Shown: piece by piece, positions 43,046 to 51,472 of the stretch
How positions within the stretch are numbered: the stretch's first letter is position 1
Layout: every line of letters starts with the position of its first letter
Source: an uncultured Clostridia bacterium
GTDB lineage: Bacteria; Bacillota; Clostridia; Oscillospirales; Oscillospiraceae
Length of the DNA stretch: 64,000 nucleotides
Assembly: GCA_947165595.1 (NCBI GenBank)
Contig: CAMVAV010000002.1
Coordinates: forward strand, 1 to 64,000
Direction of reading: 5' to 3'
Position numbers and translations under genes: made by a program
The notes under the pieces: model-generated
The model's database searches: none
What the model was told of the DNA's origin: nothing
What the model saw: the letters and a program-made list of their open reading frames with translations, nothing else

Positions 43046-44929
43046 ATGAAACGTGGAAACGGAAAGCGGCTGCTGTGCCTGCTGCTGTGCCTGGCGGCGG
43101 CGCTCGCCGTTCTCGGCGGCTGCGGCGCGAAGGACGAGGCCGAGGACAAGCCGCGGGAGAGGGAGAGAAGCGACAGCGCGCGCACGGAATCCCTCGGCGG
43201 CAGGAGCGAGGCCAAGCCCGAGAAGCCGGGGAACGAGCCGAAGGAGGACGCGCCGAAGGGGGCGGCGGCCTATCAGGACGTGCTGCAGGCGTATTACGAC
43301 GCGCTGTACGCCGACTGGTACGAGCCGCTGACCGCGGAGAAGCTCGCGGAGATGGGGCTTTGCCCGCTGCTCGCGGAGTTCGACGACGCGGACAGGGGGC
43401 AGTTCGGATACTACCTGACCGACCTCAACGGTGACGGCGCGGACGAGCTGCTGCTGGGCTACAACAACGACGCGTACGCCGACACGATCTACGCCCTTTA
43501 CACAACGGCGGGCGGCACGGTGACGCCGGTGTTCACCGCAAGCGACTTCGATTCGCTCTATCTGCGCGAGGACGGGACGCTGGTGCGCGAGGGCATGGAC
43601 GACACCTATGACTACTACTGCGCGCTGTACCGGCTGGACGAGACCGGCTATGCCGTGATGACGGAGGCGCTGCTCAACGACGACGACGCCGGCGCGCCGT
43701 ATCTGCACGCGACGGAGTCGGGAAACGAGCCGATGGAGGAGGACGCCTTCTGGGACGCGACGGTCCGCATGGAGCTCGGACAGGAGTATGTGACCTACAC
43801 GCCGCTTGCCGGATACTTCGAGGGCGGCCAGGCGGACGGCGGCTCGACGGGCGGCGGACTTTCGGGCCTCGGCAATCTCTTTTCAAGCCGCCCGGCGGAC
43901 GTGACGCAGCTCGACACGAGCGGCGCGCGCGGCAGCTATTTCACGCATGAGACCTTCTACGACAGCGCCACCGGCGCGCCCGCCGCGCAGGTGCTCGTGC
44001 CCTACGGCTGGACGGGCTCGCTCTCGGTCAACTGGAACTTTGTCAGCACCGACAGCCCCGGCGTCGGCGAGGTGACGCTGCAAAGCCCCGACGGACAGGC
44101 GAGCATTACCATCACGAGCAACCAGGCGTTTGTGGATATCACCGCGAACGGGATACACTTCGGCGAGGGGCCGGACAGTGGCCTGTATGTGACGCAGCTT
44201 TACTACCGCAACGCCCAGCAGGTGCAGGAGCTGTACCTGACGCACCAGGGCTTCGGCAGCACGACGCCCGTACAGAGCCTCCCCGTCTCCGATTCTCTGC
44301 GGCAGATGATCGAGGAGGCGGCGCGCGTCAAGCTGCAGGCCTCGTCGAACGCCTCCGGCATCACGGCGGTGGGCTGCGAGGGAACGGTGGCGCACAATCT
44401 CTACCAAAGCGGCGGCGCGTATCTGGAATACGTCACCTTCGTCACCGCCGCGCATACCCGCGTGGTTTCGTCCCACGTCACGCAGGACATGATCTCGTGG
44501 AACGTCCCCGCGTCCTTTATCCTGCGGGCGAGCTCGCGCGAGGCGTATGAGCGCTGGGCGGACACGTTTGCCGCCGTCGTGGGCAACTCCAGCTTCACCG
44601 CGGAGTTCCTCTATCTCAACATCCGCTGCGGCGCGGCGATCAGCGACGCGATCCACGAGGGCCTGATGGCGCAGTCGGAGGCACGGCTGCGGTCCGACTC
44701 CGCGAGCTGGCGCAGCGACTATGAGAGTTCCTCGTCCTACACCTCCGACGACTGGGCGAACCAGTGGAGCGACGTGATCTATGAGCGCAACGAGTACGCC
44801 ACGACGGACGGCGGCACGGTCAAGGTCGATACGAAGTACGACACCGTGTACCAGGACGGCGACCTGCTCTACATGGGGCCGAGCGCCTACGCCCCGGACG
44901 GCTGGACGGAGCTGAGCCAAACCTACTGA
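43046..44929 (+). CDS. Large lipoprotein with EF-hand-like DxNxDGxDE segment
   Basis: A lipoprotein of about 627 residues. The lipobox LAVLGGC places the lipidated cysteine at residue 26; a charged, flexible linker follows. Residues about 75-255 contain YYLTDLNGDGADELLLGY, the calcium-loop-like motif common in secreted Clostridia proteins. The second half (from GARGSYFTHETFYDS) is beta-rich and unrecognised, with a Ser/Asp-rich region (SYESSSSYTSDDW-like) near the end. The ATG at 43046 is seven bases from GGAGG; an ATG one codon earlier is also possible. Function unknown, exposed on the outer face of the membrane. Confidence 0.85.
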   Translation: MKRGNGKRLLCLLLCLAAALAVLGGCGAKDEAEDKPRERERSDSARTESLGGRSEAKPEKPGNEPKEDAPKGAAAYQDVLQAYYDALYADWYEPLTAEKLAEMGLCPLLAEFDDADRGQFGYYLTDLNGDGADELLLGYNNDAYADTIYALYTTAGGTVTPVFTASDFDSLYLREDGTLVREGMDDTYDYYCALYRLDETGYAVMTEALLNDDDAGAPYLHATESGNEPMEEDAFWDATVRMELGQEYVTYTPLAGYFEGGQADGGSTGGGLSGLGNLFSSRPADVTQLDTSGARGSYFTHETFYDSATGAPAAQVLVPYGWTGSLSVNWNFVSTDSPGVGEVTLQSPDGQASITITSNQAFVDITANGIHFGEGPDSGLYVTQLYYRNAQQVQELYLTHQGFGSTTPVQSLPVSDSLRQMIEEAARVKLQASSNASGITAVGCEGTVAHNLYQSGGAYLEYVTFVTAAHTRVVSSHVTQDMISWNVPASFILRASSREAYERWADTFAAVVGNSSFTAEFLYLNIRCGAAISDAIHEGLMAQSEARLRSDSASWRSDYESSSSYTSDDWANQWSDVIYERNEYATTDGGTVKVDTKYDTVYQDGDLLYMGPSAYAPDGWTELSQTY

Positions 44930-45011
44930 GCGCCGCCTGCGTCCCCTTTTGCCTCACGCGTTCAGCGGGGCGCCTTCGTGTAGAATGGGAAAAGCCGAAG
45001 GAGGAGCGAAT

Positions 45012-45623
45012 ATGGCATACGACTATCAGGGCAAGCTGGTCTCCGCGGAGGAGGCGGTTCGCGCCGTCCGGGACGGCGACTGGGTGGATTACGGCTTCGG
45101 CGCGGGGCGCTCTGTCTGGAACCTCGCCATGGGCTCACAGGAGCTCTACGACTGGCTGGACGCGGAGCCGGAGCTGTTCCGCCCCGGCGATCTGGACTAT
45201 GTCCACGACCCGTACCGCATCGCCGCGATGAAGAACGTCATCAGCATCAACGGCGGCGTGCAGCTGGACCTGATGGGACAGGAGAACGGCGAGAGCGCGG
45301 GGACGCGGCAGCTCTCCGGCATCGGCGGGCAGATGGATTTCCTCGAGGGCGCGTATCGCTCCGAGGGAGGCAAGGGCTTTATCTGCCTGAATTCCTCGCG
45401 CGTGACGAAGGACGGCGAGCGCAAGTCCAACATTCTTCCCTTTATCCCCGGCGGCTCGACGGTTTCCGCGCCGCGCACGATGACCCAGTACGTGGCGACG
45501 GAGTACGGCGTCGTCAAGCTCTCCGGCCTTTCGCTGCGCGAGCGGGCGGAGGCGATGATCTCCGTCGCCCATCCCGATTTCCGCTCGGAGCTGACGGCAT
45601 ACGCGCGGGAGAATTTCAAATAA
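45012..45623 (+). pseudogene. Internally deleted butyryl-CoA:acetate-type CoA-transferase
   Basis: The frame stays open for 203 codons but lacks the middle of the enzyme. Residues 1-33 (KLVSAEEAVRAVRDGDWVDYG) match the N-terminus of 4-hydroxybutyrate/butyryl-CoA CoA-transferases. From SVWNLAMGSQELYDWLD onward it matches the C-terminal third (YVHDPYRIAAMKNVISING, LSGIGGQMDFLEGAY, TEYGVVKL, AHPDFRSEL). Normal members are about 440-450 residues, so roughly 230 are missing, including the region of the catalytic glutamate. A GFGAG-like sequence occurs at both expected edges, suggesting deletion between short repeats. AAGGAGG and the ATG are intact, so a non-catalytic protein may still be made. Confidence 0.75.
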
Positions 45624-46365
45624 TGCTGCTCGCTCCCGGATACTCCGCATCCCGCGTGTCGATAACGTTCCTGTCCAGATAAGCCGGACAGCGGAAGATG
45701 TTTCCGCGCGCCGCGTACTCCTCCCGCCAGTCGAGCGCGATCCTGTTCTCCTCTTTGTCGAGGACGATCCCGATGTCCGTGACGACAAGGCGCTTCATGA
45801 ACCTTTCCGCGCCGGCCGCCAGCATCCCGTTCTTCACAAAGCCGATCGCAACGGTCAGGTCGGAGCGCACCGCAAGCTCAGCCTCGCCGGTATCCCCATT
45901 CATGCCGCTGTTGATGTCCACGCTGACGACGTATGCTCCGGCTGCGTTGATCTCGCGGACCGCCGTTGCGTAGGGCTCGCGCACCGCGCCGCGGAAGCCC
46001 GTGCCCAGCAGGCAATCCACGATGATGGCGCTTCCCTCGAAAGCGCCGGTAGAATACGGCGCAACAGGTACGCCGGCGGCCTTCGCCTTTGCCGCGAAGT
46101 GCGCGCTGTCCGGGGTGAGCCTCTCGCCGAGCGCGACCACCCTGCTGTCGATGCCGTTCGTCTTGAGGATATACGCCAGCGCATAGCCGTCTCCGCCGTT
46201 GTTGCCCGAGCCGGCGGCAATGACAATATTGCCGTGCCAGTCGGCGGCGCGACAGACGCCCATGGCCGCGCGATACATCAGCGTGAGGCCCGGCACATGC
46301 TTTTCGATGGTCTTGCGGTCGCTCTCACGCATGTTTTCAACAGATACGCAGTTCAGAAAGCCCAT
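45616..46365 (-). CDS. nnrE: NAD(P)H-hydrate epimerase (YjeF N-terminal domain)
   Basis: A 249-residue single-domain YjeF_N protein that epimerises damaged NAD(P)HX for repair. Visible motifs are MRESDRKTIE near the start, IAAGSGNNGGDGYALAYIL (nucleotide-binding loop), VDCLLGTGFRGAVREPY, and VSVDINSGMNGDTGE with the catalytic aspartate. The dehydratase half (NnrD) found fused in many bacteria is absent and not adjacent. The ATG at 46363-46365 follows AGGGAG. The last eight bases overlap the end of the convergent CoA-transferase remnant. Confidence 0.88.
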   Translation of the reverse strand: MGFLNCVSVENMRESDRKTIEKHVPGLTLMYRAAMGVCRAADWHGNIVIAAGSGNNGGDGYALAYILKTNGIDSRVVALGERLTPDSAHFAAKAKAAGVPVAPYSTGAFEGSAIIVDCLLGTGFRGAVREPYATAVREINAAGAYVVSVDINSGMNGDTGEAELAVRSDLTVAIGFVKNGMLAAGAERFMKRLVVTDIGIVLDKEENRIALDWREEYAARGNIFRCPAYLDRNVIDTRDAEYPGASSII

Positions 46366-46696
46366 GGCATCATTTCTCCCTTTCACGTCCCATGCGCAAA
46401 AAGCCGATCCGCAATCCCGCCGCGGCGCGGACACGGCAAGCGCAGGGTCCGAAATAACCGCATCCCCGCGGAGAAGCAAAACCGCGTTTTTGTCCCGTCG
46501 CGGCTCAGTATACCGCAAAAGCGCCGAAAAAGCAATGAAGGCTCCGTCTGCCCGGAGCCGTACGGCATTCTCACGGATATGACTGAAACGTAGAGCGGCA
46601 GGGCCGCCGCCGAGCTGCAAGGCATGGGCTGTACGGGTCTCCAGAACCCCGGCGGGATCAACCAACGGAGCGGGAACAAAGAATCGAGGTGAGCCG
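46366..46696. other. Gap without a supportable gene
   Basis: 331 bp between the divergent epimerase gene and the HD remnant. The one clear structure is a hairpin GGCTCCG/CGGAGCC (46540-46559); on the minus strand a T-rich tail follows it, as in a terminator. No gene is seen; the sequence may be residue of deleted genes. Confidence 0.4.
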
Positions 46697-46963
46697 ATGA
46701 CCGATACGACGATCGAGGCGGCGATCGCATTCATTCAGGACCTGTTCCGCGGCAACGCGGGCGGGCACGACGCCGGCCACAGTCTGCGCGTATACAGAAA
46801 CGCGCTGCGCATCGCGGAGAGCGAACCCGGCTGCGACGGGGTTCAAGCCCCCGGTGTCCTGCCGGACTCCGGCAGCACAACGGCCTGCGTACACTTTCGG
46901 TACGGTGTCGGCGGCTTGCAATGCTCCGGGTCCGCTCCCGAACGGATAATATTCACAGACTGA
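46697..46963 (+). pseudogene. Truncated HD-domain hydrolase (YedJ-like)
   Basis: A GAGGTGA site precedes an ATG, and the first 46 codons (AFIQDLFRGNAGGHDAGHSLRVYRNALRIAE in three parts) match the N-terminus of small HD-domain phosphohydrolases, including the first metal-binding His (GHSLRVY). After GCD the homology stops abruptly and the frame runs on as low-quality sequence to 46963. The HD pair and the rest of the about 200-residue domain are missing. Confidence 0.65.
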
Positions 46964-47032
46964 TCTGCGGCAGGCTCCGGAAAATCAGCGGCTCCGCGCA
47001 GCGCGAAAGCGCCGGCGCAAGGTCCGGCGGTA

Positions 47033-47059
47033 TTAGCACTCGAATCGGTCGAGTGCTAA
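47033..47059 (+). promoter_or_regulatory. CIRCE operator (HrcA binding site)
   Basis: TTAGCACTC (47033-47041), nine bases, GAGTGCTAA (47051-47059): a perfect match to the CIRCE consensus. It lies 140 bases before the hsp20 start. A weak promoter candidate (TTTACA 47062-47067 with GTATCT 47086-47091) or the TATACT at 47110-47115 would place it just upstream of or within the hsp20 promoter. HrcA repression relieved by heat is the established role. Confidence 0.95.
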
Positions 47060-47199
47060 GCTTTACAATTCGTTCATAAAAAGACGTATCTTTGTTCACA
47101 GACCGTGACTATACTCATAATTGTCCGAAGGGGGAAAGCCCCGGAGGATAAATATCAAGCGACTACCGCGCGAGCGGCATGCCAAAGGAGGTTTTCAAA

Positions 47200-47640
47200 A
47201 TGTTTGAACTCGTACCTTTTGTGCATGGAAATCATCTCCGCACATACGACCCCTTCCGTGAGATGGAGGATCTGGAGAACCGCTTCTTCGGCGGGACTGC
47301 CGGTGACTGGGGCGGCATCCGGACCGACATCCAGGACAAGGGCGACCACTATCTGATGGAGGCCGATCTGCCGGGCTTTCAGAAGAATGACATCCACATC
47401 GACGTTTCGAACGGCGTGATGACGATCACGGCGGAACGGCACAGCGAGCACGAGGAGAAGGACAAGAAAGACTCTTACGTGCGCTGTGAACGCAGCTATG
47501 GCAGCTATCAGCGTTCGTTCGACCTCAGCGGGATCGACGAGAGCGGTGTGCAGGCGGCCTATGTCGACGGCGTCCTGAAGCTGACGCTGCCCAAGTCGAA
47601 GGAGCAGAAGCCCGAGACGCATCAGGTGAAGATTGCCTGA
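47200..47640 (+). CDS. hsp20: Hsp20 small heat-shock protein
   Basis: A 146-residue alpha-crystallin chaperone that holds unfolding proteins. The ATG at 47200 follows AAAGGAGG (47186-47193); an in-frame start seven codons earlier lies before this site. The alpha-crystallin domain runs from about IRTDIQDKGDHYLMEADLPG to AAYVDGVLKLTLPKSKE, with the characteristic A-x-x-x-n-GVL-like (AAYVDGVLKL) motif. The C-terminal KPETHQVKIA lacks a clear IxI anchor (VKI instead). CIRCE upstream implies HrcA control. A GC-rich hairpin at 47678-47724 probably ends the transcript. Confidence 0.95.
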   Translation: MFELVPFVHGNHLRTYDPFREMEDLENRFFGGTAGDWGGIRTDIQDKGDHYLMEADLPGFQKNDIHIDVSNGVMTITAERHSEHEEKDKKDSYVRCERSYGSYQRSFDLSGIDESGVQAAYVDGVLKLTLPKSKEQKPETHQVKIA

Positions 47641-47677
47641 GTTCCGAAGAGAGCTCCTAAAAGCGGCAAAATGAAGC

Positions 47678-47724
47678 AAAGCGCGCAGAGAATGTCCGGG
47701 CAGACCGCACTCCCTGCGCGCTTT
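47678..47724 (+). terminator. Hairpin after hsp20
   Basis: An 11-bp perfect stem AAAGCGCGCAG (47678-47688) with CTGCGCGCTTT (47714-47724). The T-tract is short, so termination may be partial and allow read-through to the DUF5684 gene. Confidence 0.55.
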
Positions 47725-47746
47725 CCCAACAAACGGGAAGGAGACG

Positions 47747-48205
47747 ATGATGATGCTGACTCTGACTCTGATTCTGATGGCGGTTCTTGGCTCCGCGCTG
47801 GCGCTGGGCGCGCTCTATATCGGCGCGATGCTGTTCGGGTATCTGCTGCTTGCCATCGGTCGGTGGCAGATGTTCGAGAAGATGGGCCAGCCCGGCTGGA
47901 AGGGCTTCATCCCCATTTACTCCGACTATATTCTGTATGGCTCGTGCTGGGAAACCGCTTTTTTCTGGGCCGCGCTTGCCGCCTCCGCCGTCTGCGCGAC
48001 GGGAGGCGCGGACTCGCGCAGTCTCCTGGTTTCGCTCGCCGGCATCGTCGCCGCCGTGATGGAAGCGGGTCTTGCGCTTCGTATTTCCCGCTCCTTCGGG
48101 CACGGCGTCCCGTTCGCCCTCGGCCTTATGCTCCTGAATCCGCTCTTTGTCCTCTATCTGGGCTTCGGCCCGGATCGGTACAGGGGGCTCAGCTGGGGCT
48201 GCTGA
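47747..48205 (+). CDS. DUF5684-type small membrane protein
   Basis: A 152-residue protein with four or so hydrophobic segments. The cytoplasmic loop WQMFEKMGQPGWKGFIPIYS is the hallmark of this family (GKPGWKalIPiYN), known from many Firmicutes next to signal peptidases or stress genes, with no settled function. GGAAGGAG lies three to nine bases before three successive ATG codons (47747, 47750, 47753), so the exact start is uncertain by two residues. A good terminator follows. Confidence 0.8.
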   Translation: MMMLTLTLILMAVLGSALALGALYIGAMLFGYLLLAIGRWQMFEKMGQPGWKGFIPIYSDYILYGSCWETAFFWAALAASAVCATGGADSRSLLVSLAGIVAAVMEAGLALRISRSFGHGVPFALGLMLLNPLFVLYLGFGPDRYRGLSWGC

Positions 48206-48222
48206 CAAACAGCATACAGCAT

Positions 48223-48257
48223 AAATGGGTCGCGCCAACCGGCTGCGGCCCATTTTT
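48223..48257 (+). terminator. Rho-independent terminator
   Basis: AAATGGGTCGC (48223-48233) pairs with GCGGCCCATTT (48245-48255) with one mismatch, followed by a T5 run. Confidence 0.85.
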
Positions 48258-48284
48258 CATGCGGCATAAGATGCGCATTTTTCT

Positions 48285-48313
48285 TTGCGGGCTGCGATTT
48301 TCTGTGATATACT
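48285..48313 (+). promoter_or_regulatory. Extended -10 promoter ahead of the hairpin array
   Basis: TTGCGG (48285-48290), 17 bases, TATACT (48308-48313) preceded by TGa (extended -10). The transcript would begin near 48320 and carry the whole hairpin array before the gene at 48531. Confidence 0.7.
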
Positions 48314-48327
48314 TGATTGATAAGGGC

Positions 48328-48505
48328 GAGATCCCGGCGAAGCGGGACTTCTCCGAAGTAATACTACTTTCAAATTAAAAGATTTAATTTGAAAGGCGCG
48401 TGCTGCGCACGCTGGTTTTGCGCCAAAGGCGCAAAACACGTCTCATGCGAAATTTAACGCCGCTGCGCGGCTATAAAACGATTTTCAATCGTTTTAATAA
48501 ATTTC
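48328..48505 (+). repeat. Array of consecutive triloop hairpins
   Basis: Five perfect hairpins with three-base loops follow one another: 48367-48395 (13-bp stem, loop AGA), 48398-48412 (6 bp, TGC), 48415-48437 (10 bp, AAA), 48459-48471 (5 bp, TGC), 48474-48496 (10 bp, TTC). A sixth, six-base-loop hairpin precedes them (TCCCG/CGGGA, 48332-48347). GAAATTT (48449-48455) and AAATTTC (48499-48505) enclose the last two. No coding sequence overlaps. It could be an RNA, a protein-binding leader or a dispersed palindromic repeat. Confidence 0.85.
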
Positions 48506-48530
48506 AGTATAAGACAAGCGAGGATGGGAA

Positions 48531-49283
48531 ATGAGCGTTGAAAACGGCGAATGGATCATGCGCGGGCTGGACTGGAACGATCCCTTCCGCATCCGATCCC
48601 GGCGCGAGCTGGTCAGCTGGATCAATGAAGTCGGGTTTCTGCCGCTGTTCGGCAATGAGATCAAGGGCTTTTCCGTCGAGGAGCATGTGTCTCCGAGCTT
48701 CTGGTGGACGGGCGACACGGAGCAGGACCCGTGGGAATGGCGGGAGATCATCGCGCGCAGCCGCGAGGCCGCCTACGGCAAGTTCTTCGGCGGGAAGGCA
48801 GGCTTCATCAGCCTTGCGTGGCTGCCGTACTTTGCCAACTGCCGCAGGGATGGGTACGACTTCGATTCGCTCTACGACGAGGGGCTTGCGAACGCGCGCA
48901 GCAAACGCATCATGGACGTCTTCGCCGATCCGGAGCATGACGGCGCGTGGAAGAGCGACCCGATCTTCTCCACGGAGCTCAAAAAGCTCGCGGGCTTCGG
49001 CAAGGAAGGCGCAAAGAATTTCCCGGGCATTCTGACCGAACTCCAGATGTGGCTCTACCTCGTGGTCGTGGACTTCAGGCGCCGGCAGAACAAGCGCGGC
49101 GGCGAGTACGGCATGCCGGTTTCGATCCTGCTCCCGCCCGAAGCCGTGTGGGGCTATGACGCCGTGACCGCCGCTTACGGAGAAGCGCCGGAGGTATCGG
49201 CGGAGCGGATCGCCGAGCAGATTCGGAAGCACTGGCCCGCCGCGGAGGAAAAGGCCGTCCGGAGAATGGTCGGAAAGCGGTGA
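48531..49283 (+). CDS. AlkZ-related protein
   Basis: A 250-residue protein. The segments GFLPLFGNEIKGFSVEEHV, SFWWTGDTEQDPWEWREI, YGKFFGGKAGFISLAWLPYF, RDGYDFDSLYDEG and WGYDAVTAAYGEAPE are those of a Clostridia family annotated as AlkZ-related (a distant relation of a winged-helix DNA glycosylase). No activity is demonstrated for this branch that I know of. No membrane segment. A purine-rich GAGGATGGGAA precedes the ATG. It is transcribed through the hairpin array, and followed after 43 bp by another plus-strand gene. Confidence 0.8.
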   Translation: MSVENGEWIMRGLDWNDPFRIRSRRELVSWINEVGFLPLFGNEIKGFSVEEHVSPSFWWTGDTEQDPWEWREIIARSREAAYGKFFGGKAGFISLAWLPYFANCRRDGYDFDSLYDEGLANARSKRIMDVFADPEHDGAWKSDPIFSTELKKLAGFGKEGAKNFPGILTELQMWLYLVVVDFRRRQNKRGGEYGMPVSILLPPEAVWGYDAVTAAYGEAPEVSAERIAEQIRKHWPAAEEKAVRRMVGKR

Positions 49284-49326
49284 ACAAGGTCAGTTCGACA
49301 AAAATCCTTTCTGTTGAGGTGAGAAA

Positions 49327-49668
49327 ATGAAAGTCATCAATGTTTATGACCAGTATTTCGCCGCGCGCTGCACTTTTCATGAGGTGGAGCGGCGCGGCGT
49401 GCGCGTGCTTCTGACTGCCGCGTCCGAGGACGGCAGGATCCGCTATGAGGAGAGCGTTTCCTTCTTCCCTCACGTCGATGACGAGGACTATGCCGTCAGC
49501 TCCGACGCCTATGCGGCTCGCGAGCTGTATTCCGCAAAGGGCCGGCGCTCCAAAAAGCGCGAAGCGGAGCTGATGTCCGGGTTCCGCGTGTGCGCGGATG
49601 AGCTTGCGGCCTCTCTCGGCGGGAGCATTGACTGGAAAAAGCCGCTTCGGGACGCCAGATACGGCTGA
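49327..49668 (+). CDS. Hypothetical protein, 113 residues
   Basis: A soluble alpha/beta protein with no family I recognise. It begins MKVINVYDQYFAARCTFHEV, has an acidic middle (FFPHVDDEDYAV) and a basic segment (SAKGRRSKKREAE). TTGAGGTGAG precedes the ATG. The gene is probably co-transcribed with the AlkZ-related gene. Codon usage and the clean ribosome site argue that it is real. Confidence 0.65.
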   Translation: MKVINVYDQYFAARCTFHEVERRGVRVLLTAASEDGRIRYEESVSFFPHVDDEDYAVSSDAYAARELYSAKGRRSKKREAELMSGFRVCADELAASLGGSIDWKKPLRDARYG

Positions 49669-49681
49669 AGAGGAACGAAGC

Positions 49682-49717
49682 AAAAAGCGCCGCGCAGGGG
49701 CCTTCCCCGCGCGGCGT
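49682..49717 (-). terminator. Terminator facing the minus strand
   Basis: GCGCCGCGC (49687-49695) with GCGCGGCGT (49709-49717) and an inner GGGG/CCCC. The T5 tail is on the minus strand (A5 at 49682-49686), so it ends the reductase remnant's transcript; the plus-strand gene meets it from the other side. Confidence 0.75.
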
Positions 49718-49741
49718 CGATAATTATGAGAAAGAATGCGC

Positions 49742-50235
49742 TTACCAGTATTCGCCGGGGACCTCCAATACCGCGTCGGACAGCGGGAAGGCGGCGCAGG
49801 GATGAATATAGCCGTATTGCTTGTCCGCCCAGCGCCTGCCGTCATTCTCCTCCGGCATGAAATACTCGCCGGAGACGAGCCGGCTGCGGCACCAGCCGCA
49901 CTCGCCGCTTCGGCAGCGCGACGGCGCCTTGATCCCCGCGCGCTCCAGCGCGACGAGGATCGGCTCGTTCGCGGCGGCGTCGATCACATACTCCCGCGGT
50001 CCCTGCCGGACCGTGAGCTTATACACCGCGTCCCTGGAGGCGGCGGGATAGCCGGGCTGCTCCCAGACCTTCTTCGTCACGCCGAGCATCTCCCGGCGCA
50101 CGAGGCGGCGCGGAAGCCCGAGCTTCGCGACCTCCTTCTCCGCGAAGCGGTACATCGCCTCGGGGCCGCAGATAAAGATGCTGTACCGCTCCGGCGCGTA
50201 CCTCCGGATCAGCTCCGCCGTGCCCGCTCGCGCTT
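49742..50235 (-). pseudogene. 5'-truncated ferredoxin-type oxidoreductase
   Basis: About 160 C-terminal codons of a flavin reductase-like protein. It opens mid-domain at TAELIRRYAPERYSIFICGPEAMYR (the NAD-binding CGPxxM motif is in this stretch), then a plant-type [2Fe-2S] domain with CRSGECGWCRSRL and the last ligand in IHPCAAFPL. The FAD-binding and most of the NAD-binding part are missing. Upstream of about 50235 the frame enters the end of the zinc-ribbon gene, whose last codons overlap it. No start codon or ribosome site of its own was found, so it is a remnant. Confidence 0.7.
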
Positions 50236-51432
50236 CAAAAAGCGTTCCGCGCGGCGCTTGACGTTGACCTTGCCGCCCATATACGCCGCGGCGTCCCATG
50301 CCGTATGGACGTTTTTGACCTGCATCACCCAAAAGCTCTGTGCCCAGGCCGCAAGCGCCGTGAAGATGCCGAGAGCTGCGCCGAGAGTCCACAAATCGGT
50401 CTTTACAAATGAGAGCAGCACGACGGGCAGAGCGTAGGCAAGCGCCATCAGCGCAAGCGTTTTGGGGACGCTCATGGGCAGCTCGCCGGTGACTCTCCCC
50501 GTCTGCCCGTTCATGGCAAAGGTGCGCTTGCCGCCTTTCCACCGCGCTGTCAGCAGCCACACGGGAAGCAGCGCGTACTGCGCGCGGTCCGTGCGGAGCT
50601 TGACCTGCACATTCCGCGTCTCGCCGAGGTTTTCGTGCCGAATGACTTTTGCAATACGCGCCGCCGCAGTCTTTTTCACGCGCTCTGCGGCGCGCCGCTC
50701 GTCTTCCTTCGTGAGCACGTCGTACCGCTCCGCGAGCAGTCCCGGCAGATACGAGAGTGAAAACGGCTTCAGCGCGGCGAAATCGTACGGCTCGATGCTG
50801 TCCATCAGGTCATCGTCCATGCGGCGCGATGCGTCGGCGGGAACCTTTTCAAAGCGGATCGCACCGCATATTTCCTCGCGGTAAACGGCGCGCATCTCGC
50901 GCAGCAGCCCGCGCCGCTCCACGTCGTAGGTGTCGTAAACCGCGTCCACGGTCGCCGCGCCGTCGTAGAGACGGAACGGAACATAGACGCCTTGCAGATC
51001 CTCTACCTCGTTGCAGCGGCGGAACGCACGCGGCTGCATGAAGCGTTGGAAGAGGCTGCCGCGGTAATATGCGCGGTAGGATTCCAGTGCCTGCTCCCGC
51101 GTCGTTTGGAACGGGATGATCCAATCGGGACACAGCTCGCCGGAGAACTGCGCGGGGACGACGGTATTGCTGCCGCACCACGGGCAATGCAGCGCTGCCG
51201 TGACGCCGCTCGTGACCATCTGCGCGCCGCAGGATGAGCACTCGAACGCTCTAAGACCGTCCGTACTGCCCTTTGCCGCCGCGTTTTCGAGCGCCGAGCG
51301 CCCATCCAGCGTTTCGGGGTCGAGCGCTGCGCCGCAATGCTCGCAGCACAGCGTTCCCGTTTCGGCGTCAAAGCGCAGCGGCGCACCGCAGTTCGGGCAT
51401 CGGACGGCACGCGCCGTCAGGGGCTGATCCAT
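50209..51432 (-). CDS. TFIIB-type zinc-ribbon membrane protein
   Basis: A 407-residue protein. Two zinc ribbons open it: CPNCGAPLRF...CCEHCGAA and CSSCGAQMVT...CPWCGSNTV. A long soluble part with YVPFRLYDGAATVDAVYDTY follows, and near the C-terminus two hydrophobic helices (LALMALAYALPVVLLSFV and LGAALGIFTALAAWAQSFWVM). The family is widespread in Clostridia, often beside LURP-one or toxic-anion-resistance genes, and its function is not settled. The ATG at 51430-51432 follows GGAGGAAGG. The basic tail (FLKRERARRS) may have been altered where it abuts the reductase remnant. Confidence 0.82.
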   Translation of the reverse strand: MDQPLTARAVRCPNCGAPLRFDAETGTLCCEHCGAALDPETLDGRSALENAAAKGSTDGLRAFECSSCGAQMVTSGVTAALHCPWCGSNTVVPAQFSGELCPDWIIPFQTTREQALESYRAYYRGSLFQRFMQPRAFRRCNEVEDLQGVYVPFRLYDGAATVDAVYDTYDVERRGLLREMRAVYREEICGAIRFEKVPADASRRMDDDLMDSIEPYDFAALKPFSLSYLPGLLAERYDVLTKEDERRAAERVKKTAAARIAKVIRHENLGETRNVQVKLRTDRAQYALLPVWLLTARWKGGKRTFAMNGQTGRVTGELPMSVPKTLALMALAYALPVVLLSFVKTDLWTLGAALGIFTALAAWAQSFWVMQVKNVHTAWDAAAYMGGKVNVKRRAERFLKRERARRS

Positions 51433-51472
51433 ACGTTTCCTTCCTCCCGCGCCATATGGCGCGGGGCTTCCT

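Noticed and set aside
47657-48378. Overlapping frames on both strands around the DUF5684 gene
   Set aside because: One is antisense and the other a shifted frame; only the 47747-48205 frame has a family match and ribosome site.
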